Shown one piece after another: positions 1-5,712 of a stretch of DNA of 7,491 nt. The notes beneath the pieces were generated by a model that worked only from the letters and a program-made list of their open reading frames with translations, searched no databases and had not been told where the DNA came from. Position 1 is the stretch's first letter, and every line of letters starts with the position of its first letter. This DNA comes from an uncultured Clostridia bacterium (lineage in GTDB: Bacteria > Bacillota > Clostridia > Lachnospirales > Lachnospiraceae), in contig CALZBV010000122.1 of the NCBI GenBank assembly GCA_945622055.1, positions 1 through 7,491 of the forward strand, in the 5' to 3' direction. Both the position numbers and the translations under genes were made by a program.

Positions 1-1000
1 TCACACGGTTGTAATCTGTGCCCGCTGCCGTTCTGCGCGGCATATTAAAGCTCGTCTGACAAACCAGTGCCTGCACCTCAACCAATATCGGACGGGTTCC
101 TTCCATGGCTGCGGTAACCACAGAACCCGGCTCACCCTCCGGACGTCCCTCTAACATATATTCTGACGGGTTTTTCACCTCCCGAAGTCCTGCACCCGCC
201 ATTTCAAACACACCGATTTCGTTCGTTGAGCCAAACCGGTTCTTGACCGCGCGAAGGATGCGATACGAGATGTGGTTCTCCCCCTCAAAATAAAGCACCG
301 TGTCCACCATATGCTCAAGCATACGCGGTCCTGCCACCATTCCTTCCTTGGTTACATGACCGATGATAAAAATCGTAATTCCAAGTCCCTTGGCCAGCCG
401 AAGAAGGGATGATGTAGCGTCCTTAATCTGTCCCGGACTTCCGGGTGCTGAATCCGCTTCCTCACGGTAAATCGTCTGAATGGAGTCGATGATGACAACC
501 TCCGGTAAAATCCGGCGGATTGTCTCCTCCACGCGGTTCAGGCTTGTCTCTGCAAGCAGAAGCATGGAACCGTCCGTTACCTGAAGCCGGTCTGCGCGCA
601 TTCGAATCTGACGCACCGATTCCTCACCGGATACATACAGCACCTTTCGCTTCTGCTTCGCCACCTCGTAGCACATCTGAAGCAGCAAGGTGGATTTTCC
701 GATGCCCGGATCTCCACCGACCAGTACAAGCGAGCCAACCACAATGCCGCCTCCCAGCACCCGGTCTAACTCTCCAATGCCGGTCTCAATGCGGGCTTCT
801 TCACCGGTATCGACCTCCGAAATCAGTACGGGCTCTGCCGCAGGCAAAAGAGAGGCACCGCCTGCAGACATTCTGCCTTTGCCTGCTGACGGTGCTTCCA
901 CAAGGGAATTCCACGCCTTACAGCCCGGACACTGCCCGAGCCATTTCGGCGATTCAACTCCACATTCCTTACAAAAAAACACAATCTTTTCCTTAGCCAT
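1..1000 (-). CDS. radA: DNA repair protein RadA (Sms), 3' end outside window
   Basis: RadA is a RecA-like ATPase that helps process recombination intermediates in the cytoplasm by driving branch migration. The 333 residues visible show the family order. A C4 zinc finger (Cys10, Cys13, Cys24, Cys27) comes first. The RecA-like core has Walker A GGDPGIGKST at 95-104 and a Walker B strand VVIIDS at 168-173. The RadA signature KNRFG is at 253-257. The start of the Lon-protease-like C-terminal domain includes ILVEVQALV near 305-313. Family members are about 450-460 residues, so roughly 120 residues lie beyond the left edge. The start at 1000 is chosen because GGGAG (1006-1010) sits five bases upstream and the zinc finger begins ten residues later. 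It follows the small unknown gene by 19 bases, so the two are probably co-transcribed. In Bacillus subtilis radA also follows clpC directly. No frameshift or missing key residue is seen. Confidence 0.97.
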   Translation of the reverse strand, partial: MAKEKIVFFCKECGVESPKWLGQCPGCKAWNSLVEAPSAGKGRMSAGGASLLPAAEPVLISEVDTGEEARIETGIGELDRVLGGGIVVGSLVLVGGDPGIGKSTLLLQMCYEVAKQKRKVLYVSGEESVRQIRMRADRLQVTDGSMLLLAETSLNRVEETIRRILPEVVIIDSIQTIYREEADSAPGSPGQIKDATSSLLRLAKGLGITIFIIGHVTKEGMVAGPRMLEHMVDTVLYFEGENHISYRILRAVKNRFGSTNEIGVFEMAGAGLREVKNPSEYMLEGRPEGEPGSVVTAAMEGTRPILVEVQALVCQTSFNMPRRTAAGTDYNRV

Positions 1001-1019
1001 ACCTACTCCCAATGTAGCA

Positions 1020-1424
1020 TTACTGCTTAACTACACGAACCGTTGCGCTTGTTCCCTGGGCAAGCGAAACGCTAAGCACAAGCTTTCCACCGAGGTTCGT
1101 CTTCATCCTGCCGATGTTCGTTCCGTCGATATAGAGCTTGAAATCCTTCTCAGGCTCCAGTCCAAGTGTAACCTGCGTCTCATCCGTTCCGGAAACGGTA
1201 AATGAAACCTCCTTGTCACTGCCGGCAAAATCCGTCACATTGGTACCCGGTACCGATTCATAAACGAACGCACCGTTTCGCTCCAGCTTCGTAATCTCGC
1301 GAAACGTCTTTACCTTGTAAATGTCACCACCGAACTCAAAGCCGTCTGCCTTTGCTTTTGCTGCAAGTGTATCATCTCCGAATGCAAGTTTGCCATTTTC
1401 CTGAACGTAAATTAAGTCTGCCAT
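1020..1424 (-). CDS. Conserved small protein of unknown function, between clpC and radA
   Basis: This is a 134-residue soluble protein with no signal peptide, no membrane segment and no cysteine, so it is probably cytosolic. The N-terminal half (about 1-65) contains the stretch GDIYKVKTFREITKLERNG (33-51) followed by FVYESVPGT (53-61). The C-terminal half (about 70-134) alternates hydrophobic and polar residues, with LYIDGTNIGRMKTNLGGKL around 97-115, and looks like a small beta-sandwich. I do not recognise a catalytic motif. From memory, related short proteins occur in Lachnospiraceae, and some database entries may carry the label endosialidase; nothing here supports that enzyme activity. 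The start at 1424 is preferred to an in-frame ATG at 1445 because GGGAGG (1433-1438) lies eight bases upstream of 1424. The gene has its own likely promoter and leads into radA 19 bases downstream. Function remains unknown. Confidence 0.85.
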   Translation of the reverse strand: MADLIYVQENGKLAFGDDTLAAKAKADGFEFGGDIYKVKTFREITKLERNGAFVYESVPGTNVTDFAGSDKEVSFTVSGTDETQVTLGLEPEKDFKLYIDGTNIGRMKTNLGGKLVLSVSLAQGTSATVRVVKQ

Positions 1425-1432
1425 ATTATTAT

Positions 1433-1438
1433 CCTCCC
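1433..1438 (-). promoter_or_regulatory. Ribosome binding site fixing the start of the small unknown gene
   Basis: On the minus strand this reads GGGAGG and ends eight bases before the ATG at 1424. It lies downstream of the alternative in-frame ATG at 1445, so it can only serve the shorter start. That makes the protein 134 rather than 141 residues. Confidence 0.8.
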
Positions 1439-1458
1439 GTAACACGTTTCTTTTCCTT

Positions 1459-1478
1459 TATGCTAACAGTATAGCATA
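1459..1478. promoter_or_regulatory. Inverted repeat overlapping the -10 element, possible operator
   Basis: The sequence TATGCTA (1459-1465), six bases, then TAGCATA (1472-1478) forms perfect seven-base inverted arms. The -10 hexamer (1468-1473) lies inside, so a protein bound here would block the promoter. A further copy of the arm, extended to TTTATGCTAA, lies at 1533-1542 in the opposite orientation to the copy at 1457-1466. It could also fold as a weak hairpin in the RNA, but the absence of a U run argues against a terminator. The binding protein is not known. Confidence 0.4.
1468..1476 (-). promoter_or_regulatory. Probable extended -10 promoter for the small gene and radA
   Basis: On the minus strand this reads TGCTATACT, an extended -10 element (TGn followed by TATACT, one mismatch from TATAAT). 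There is no good -35: the closest, TTGTAG at 1494-1499, is 20 bases away instead of about 17. Extended -10 promoters can work without a strong -35. The expected transcript would start near 1461 and carry a leader of about 37 bases before the ATG at 1424. The surrounding DNA is AT-rich, as expected for a promoter. Confidence 0.55.
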
Positions 1479-1494
1479 TTTTCTTTTATTTTTC

Positions 1495-1510
1495 TACAAC
1501 TTTCGTTGTA
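1495..1510. repeat. Short palindrome TACAAC-TTTC-GTTGTA upstream of the promoter
   Basis: Perfect six-base arms flank a four-base centre. As minus-strand RNA it gives a stem closed by a GAAA tetraloop, but an A-rich stretch follows rather than a U run, so it is a poor intrinsic terminator for clpC. It covers the weak -35 region of the downstream promoter, so an operator is an equally good reading. The feature is short and could be chance in AT-rich DNA. Confidence 0.35.
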
Positions 1511-1558
1511 TTAACAAAATATTCATACTTTCTTAGCATAAATTCAAAATCGAACGCG

Positions 1559-4003
1559 TCATTTCTTTTGAGCCTTGCGAATCCTGCGCACGGAAAGCTT
1601 TTCGCCTTCTCCTGCAAAAACCGAAATCGTGTCTCCCTGTGTAATTTTTCCGCCAAGAAGCTGTTCTGCCAGCATATCCTCCAGATATACCTGAACAGCA
1701 CGGCGAATCGGGCGTGCACCGAACTTGATATCCGACCCTTTTTTCACGATAAAGTCGGTCACGGAAGCATCCGGCTTCACCGTAAGGGCAAGCTGTCCAA
1801 GACAACGGTCGGTTACGAGACGAATCTGAATTCCCGCAATCTCCCTGAGCGCCTCCTCATCCAGCTGGCCAAACACTATCGTTTCATCAATACGGTTGAT
1901 GAATTCCGGCTTAAAGCTCTGCTTTACCTCATCCATCACACGTTCGCGCATCCGCTCGTAGTCTGCGGTTTTATCGGCGCTCTGGGTAAAGCCGAGCTTT
2001 TTCGGCTCTAAAATGCCCTGTGCTCCGGTGTTGGACGTCATGATAATAATCGTATTTCGAAAGCTGACCTTACGTCCCTGGGAATCCGTGATGTGTCCGT
2101 CCTCAAGCACCTGAAGCAAAATATTAAAGACATCCGGATGCGCCTTTTCCAGCTCATCAAAGAGGACTACCGAATAAGGATTGCGACGGATCTGCTCGCT
2201 CAGCTGGCCGCCGTCCTCATGGCCGACATAGCCCGGCGGCGAACCTATTATTTTCGAAACACTGTGCTTTTCCATGTATTCCGACATGTCCACGCGAATC
2301 AGTGCATCCTCGTTTCCAAACACAGCCTCTGCGAGTGCTTTGGAAAGCTCCGTTTTTCCGACACCGGTCGGTCCCAGAAACAGGAACGAACCAATCGGGC
2401 GGTTTGGATTCTGAAGCCCCACGCGCGCACGACGGATTGCTCTGGACACTGCCATGACAGCAGCCTCCTGCCCAATCACGCGCCGTTTTAAGATGTCCGG
2501 AAGCTTCAGCAGACGCTCACTTTCCTCCTCGCAAAGCTTTGCAAGCGGAATCTTTGTCCAGGCAGAAATAACCTTGGCGATTTCCTCCTCCGTTAACGTA
2601 TCCTCCGGTTTCACCAGCTTTTCTTCCTTCAAAAGCTTTTTCTGCAGGCGCTTCTGTTTCGCCGTAACTGCAAAGGCTCCGTCGAAGTCGCCAAGCAACA
2701 GCATTGTCTCCTTTTCCTGCTCCAGCTCCTCCAGCTTCTTCATTTCCGAACCTGTCTGTGTCGCTTTCCTACCCTCCAGACGAACCATGGACGCAGCCTC
2801 ATCCAGCACATCGATTGCCTTGTCCGGGAGAAAACGGTCATTAATGTATCGTTTGGAAAGACGAACCGCGGCCTTTACCGCCTCATCGGAAATATGAATC
2901 CCGTGGTGTTTTTCGAAGGCAGAGCGGAGTCCGAACAGGATTGCCTCCGTTTCCTCCTCGGTCGGCTCTTCCACGACAACCGGCTGGAATCTGCGCTCCA
3001 GGGCAGCGTCCTTTTCGATATGTTTACGGTATTCTTCGCGCGTTGTTGCTCCAATTACCTGAAACTCTCCCCGTGCCAGCGCCGGCTTCATTATGTTGGA
3101 AGCATCCATTGCACCCTCTGCGCCGCCGGCACCAATCACCGTATGAAGTTCATCAATGAAGATAATCACATTTCCGTCCTGTCTGGCTTCGTCCATGACA
3201 CGCTTCATTCGTTCCTCAAATTCACCACGGTATTTCGTTCCGGCTACCATAGCGGAAAGATCCAGGGAAAGAAGCTTCTTCTCCTTCATCTCCTCCGGAA
3301 CCTCACCAAAAGCAAGTTTTGCAGCAAGTGCCTCTACGACTGCAGTTTTCCCCACTCCCGGTTCTCCAATCAGACACGGGTTATTCTTTGTTCTGCGGCT
3401 TAATATACGGATTACTCTGCCGATTTCCTCTTCACGTCCAACGACCGGATCCAGCTTCCCCTTGCGTGCCAGCTCCGTCAAATCCCGGCTGTACTGCGAA
3501 AGCAGACGAACCTCATTATTTTTCCCTAAACGGCTTCTGTTCATCGCAAAGTCTGCCTTTGCACGATTTGCATCCACGCCCATTGCCTCAAGCACAGCAA
3601 AATAAAGCTTCTGTCCGGAAATTCCAAGCGTGTTTAACAAACGGTTTGCAATGCAATCCGTTTTCTGCAGCATCCCAAGCAAAAGCTGCTCCGTTCCGAT
3701 TTCTTTACTGTTATAGTTTGCGGCAGCCGCATCCGCAAGCTCTAAAATCTCCTGAAGTCTCGGCGTGTTTGTAAGCTGCACCTTCCGCAGTCTCTCCTGT
3801 GGAGTAATCAGCTGTCCGATTAGCTCCAACAGCTTTTCCTTCGCTACTCCGTTTTCCGCAAGAACCTCTCCTGCCGTGCATTCCACTTCCATAAAGGCAA
3901 CGAGCAGATGCTCGCTCCCCACATAGCCGTGAAGCAGGCTCTGCGCCAGCTCCTGCGCACGATGCATGACCTGCTTTGCCTGTTTTGTTAAGTCATGTTC
4001 CAT
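1559..4003 (-). CDS. clpC: ClpC, AAA+ unfoldase of the ClpCP protease
   Basis: ClpC is a cytosolic hexameric ATPase that unfolds proteins and feeds them to ClpP. At 814 residues it matches the family (B. subtilis ClpC about 810). Domains in order: a double-repeat Clp N domain (1-145); AAA+ module 1 with Walker A GEPGVGKT (213-220), Walker B IIFIDELH (280-287) and arginine finger region ALERRF (334-339); a short coiled M domain (about 415-463); AAA+ module 2 with Walker A GPTGVGKT (544-551), Walker B VVLFDELEKAH (612-622), FINRID (701-706) and sensor-2 GARPIRR (762-768). A ClpP-docking tripeptide LGF is at 670-672, so it should work with ClpP. The N-domain glutamates aligned with the phosphoarginine-binding Glu32 and Glu106 of B. 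subtilis ClpC are present as Glu31 and Glu105. There is no ClpE-type zinc finger. AGGAAGG sits eight bases before the ATG. It follows the GntR gene by 15 bases, with no CtsR heptad repeat (GGTCAAA type) in the gap. ctsR, mcsA and mcsB are not in the window. Confidence 0.97.
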   Translation of the reverse strand: MEHDLTKQAKQVMHRAQELAQSLLHGYVGSEHLLVAFMEVECTAGEVLAENGVAKEKLLELIGQLITPQERLRKVQLTNTPRLQEILELADAAAANYNSKEIGTEQLLLGMLQKTDCIANRLLNTLGISGQKLYFAVLEAMGVDANRAKADFAMNRSRLGKNNEVRLLSQYSRDLTELARKGKLDPVVGREEEIGRVIRILSRRTKNNPCLIGEPGVGKTAVVEALAAKLAFGEVPEEMKEKKLLSLDLSAMVAGTKYRGEFEERMKRVMDEARQDGNVIIFIDELHTVIGAGGAEGAMDASNIMKPALARGEFQVIGATTREEYRKHIEKDAALERRFQPVVVEEPTEEETEAILFGLRSAFEKHHGIHISDEAVKAAVRLSKRYINDRFLPDKAIDVLDEAASMVRLEGRKATQTGSEMKKLEELEQEKETMLLLGDFDGAFAVTAKQKRLQKKLLKEEKLVKPEDTLTEEEIAKVISAWTKIPLAKLCEEESERLLKLPDILKRRVIGQEAAVMAVSRAIRRARVGLQNPNRPIGSFLFLGPTGVGKTELSKALAEAVFGNEDALIRVDMSEYMEKHSVSKIIGSPPGYVGHEDGGQLSEQIRRNPYSVVLFDELEKAHPDVFNILLQVLEDGHITDSQGRKVSFRNTIIIMTSNTGAQGILEPKKLGFTQSADKTADYERMRERVMDEVKQSFKPEFINRIDETIVFGQLDEEALREIAGIQIRLVTDRCLGQLALTVKPDASVTDFIVKKGSDIKFGARPIRRAVQVYLEDMLAEQLLGGKITQGDTISVFAGEGEKLSVRRIRKAQKK

Positions 4004-4018
4004 TTTGTTTTCCTTCCT

Positions 4019-4393
4019 CTATTCCGATTCGAATTCCTGAAGTACCTCATCTGCCGCCGCGTGGATTTCCTCTTCGGAAAGCCCGCGACAAAGTGCCTTT
4101 GCCAGTGAAATTCGCATTTCCTGCTTTAGCTGCTCAATTGCACGAAGCTTATCGTTGTTTACCGCAATCACAGCCCCCCGCCTGCGGTCAAGCGTCAGAT
4201 ACCCTTCCTGCCGAAGTGTCGCATACGCTTTATTTACCGTGTGCATATTAATGCCGATTTCTTCTGCCAGATCCCGCACCGAGGGAAGTACATCTCCCTG
4301 TCTGAGATCCGCGGTTGCAATCTTATAGATTATCTGATTGCAAAGCTGCATATAGATTGCTTCTTCACTTCCAAAATCAATACGGACCAACAT
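4019..4393 (-). CDS. GntR-family transcriptional regulator, YtrA-type
   Basis: This is a 124-residue DNA-binding protein, the size of the short YtrA subfamily, which lacks the large ligand-binding domain of other GntR proteins. Residues 10-79 form the winged helix: IYMQLCNQIIYKIATADL (13-30) is the first helix region, LPSVRDLAEEIGINMHTVNK (36-55) is the helix-turn-helix, and LDRRRGAVIAV (68-78) is the wing. Residues 80-124 are helical and likely mediate dimerisation. YtrA-type members usually repress an operon, often with ABC-transporter genes, that contains the regulator itself. No transporter is visible here. It starts 26 bases after the membrane-protein gene, with AGGAG eight bases before the ATG at 4393, and ends 15 bases before clpC. 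It is therefore placed to regulate the surface-protein genes and clpC, but its operator would lie upstream of the window. Ligand unknown. Confidence 0.9.
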   Translation of the reverse strand: MLVRIDFGSEEAIYMQLCNQIIYKIATADLRQGDVLPSVRDLAEEIGINMHTVNKAYATLRQEGYLTLDRRRGAVIAVNNDKLRAIEQLKQEMRISLAKALCRGLSEEEIHAAADEVLQEFESE

Positions 4394-4419
4394 ATCCCCG
4401 ACTCCTGTTCCTGTATATC

Positions 4420-5697
4420 CTACCGGTCGTAAAGGTCATCCTCCTCCTGCCGGTATTTCTGGTACAGTTTAATGATAATCAACAAAAAGGTAATGCTTAA
4501 AGAGAAAAATAATGCCAGCAGAAAAAGAAGCACAACCAGATTGTTTTTGTATTTTCGAATTGCGGAAATCAGCTCACTGTTATCCTGCTCGATTACCTGC
4601 CGTATTTCAATTCGTTCCTCATCAAACCGCTGTATGGTCTGTTCTCTCCGGTCATAGCGGTAATAACCGCTCTGTCCGTTTTCATCCAGTAGCACAAGCA
4701 CAAGCTGCTCTCCCTGTACATCGCCACGTTTTCCGTAGGCTTTGATGCGGATGCCGTCCAAAAACAGTACGGTTTCTTCGTATCCTGTTGGCGCCACATA
4801 AGCAGTCGCATCCTCGGAAACCCGGTAGCTTTTCCCAAAGGTCAGAATGGTTTCGGTTCCACGCACGGCTGCGTGAAGCCCCTCTGTTATCCCTTCCGGC
4901 TCCGGCTCTTTTGTAGGCTCCGGAGTTACCGTTGGGTCCTCTGCCTTTTTCTCTCTTGTTACATAAATATAGTATCGTTTCTCGGTTCCGTTTTCTGCCG
5001 TGACCGTAATCACTACCTTGTTTTCCCCGACCGAAAGACCGGTGCTTCCGCTTACACTGACACTCGCGTTTTCATCCTCCGTCAGTGCACTGACGATTAC
5101 CATGTCGATACCATACGGTACCGTCACCGAATACTCCCGAAGTGTTGTCGCAAAGGCAGGCGTCAGATTTCCCGGACTTACCTTCAATGCCGAAAGATTT
5201 GCATTGTCCGAGGCACTCGCACTGGCCTGCACCGTTATCTCCAAAATGTCCGTAAGGGCCGGCATTCTGTCATCAACGCCGCCCCCGTAAACATAAACAT
5301 TTGGTGTTGTATAAAAGGAGAAATTTCCGCTTCCCCGCTCCAGAGCCCGGAACCGCATCACATATTTCCGGCTCCCGTGACTCGGTTCTGCACCAAAATC
5401 GGAAATCTTTAAATTGCCGCCACCCCCTGTAATGCAGGAGGAGGCAGCAGTTACAAATTCAAAAATCGTATCATCGTAAATAAGATATGCCTCAAAATCC
5501 CCGATGACCGCAGTTGCCGAGCTTTCGCCTTCCGACGGCTGTGCCGTAATCTCTATGGATACCTCAAACTCATCGTCCACCCTCACAACCTCAGACGGAG
5601 TCTGAATACGAATGGTGGCCATTGCCGCAGCTGCTGTTTTTTCCGGAAAAATCCAAATAAACGCAATAATTAGAAACAGAAAAGCTCCTCGTTTCAT
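4420..5697 (-). CDS. Membrane-anchored protein with cohesin-like and cadherin-like domains
   Basis: This 425-residue surface protein has an N-terminal signal peptide (1-25, hydrophobic core AFLFLIIAFIWIF, likely cleavage after the TAAAA run). Residues 27-156 resemble a cohesin fold, with alternating strands and the characteristic FEAYLIYDDTIFEFV (68-82). Residues 165-248 form a cadherin-like beta-sandwich of the bacterial type (start LSALKVSPG, end RYYIYVTRE). A linker rich in Pro, Thr and Glu follows (252-268, including TPEPTKEPEPE), then an unassigned region (270-350), a charged juxtamembrane helix (350-384) and one membrane helix (about 386-409). A short charged tail KLYQKYRQEEDDLYDR ends in the cytosol. 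Most of the protein is therefore outside the cell. No sortase motif is present. GAGGTG four bases upstream supports the start at 5697. The hydrolase gene ends 15 bases upstream and shares its cadherin-like domain type and linker motif, suggesting the two act together at the cell wall. The cohesin-like call is by pattern and less certain than the rest. Confidence 0.85.
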   Translation of the reverse strand: MKRGAFLFLIIAFIWIFPEKTAAAAMATIRIQTPSEVVRVDDEFEVSIEITAQPSEGESSATAVIGDFEAYLIYDDTIFEFVTAASSCITGGGGNLKISDFGAEPSHGSRKYVMRFRALERGSGNFSFYTTPNVYVYGGGVDDRMPALTDILEITVQASASASDNANLSALKVSPGNLTPAFATTLREYSVTVPYGIDMVIVSALTEDENASVSVSGSTGLSVGENKVVITVTAENGTEKRYYIYVTREKKAEDPTVTPEPTKEPEPEGITEGLHAAVRGTETILTFGKSYRVSEDATAYVAPTGYEETVLFLDGIRIKAYGKRGDVQGEQLVLVLLDENGQSGYYRYDRREQTIQRFDEERIEIRQVIEQDNSELISAIRKYKNNLVVLLFLLALFFSLSITFLLIIIKLYQKYRQEEDDLYDR

Positions 5698-5712
5698 TTT
5701 TCACCTCTACAC

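Noticed and set aside
520..1205. Overlapping plus-strand open frames of 158 and 171 codons
   Set aside because: They lie antisense to radA and the small gene, have proline- and serine-rich composition without domains, and lack a ribosome binding site.
1425..1445. Upstream ATG at 1445 as start of the small gene
   Set aside because: The strong GGGAGG site lies between it and the ATG at 1424, so the shorter start is better supported.
1425..1558. Intrinsic terminator after clpC
   Set aside because: The only hairpins are weak and are followed by A-rich rather than T-rich sequence on the transcribed strand.
1425..1558. LexA/SOS box upstream of radA
   Set aside because: No GAAC-N4-GTTC type palindrome is present in the gap.
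2894..3774. Several plus-strand open frames of about 150-170 codons opposite clpC
   Set aside because: They are complementary shadows of a strongly conserved gene, with no recognisable protein features.
4004..4018. CtsR operator or separate promoter between gntR and clpC
   Set aside because: The gap is only 15 bases and is filled by the clpC ribosome binding site; no GGTCAAA-type direct repeat is present.
4873..5412. Plus-strand open frame of 179 codons
   Set aside because: It is antisense to the membrane-protein gene; its Cys- and Arg-rich translation shows no domain.
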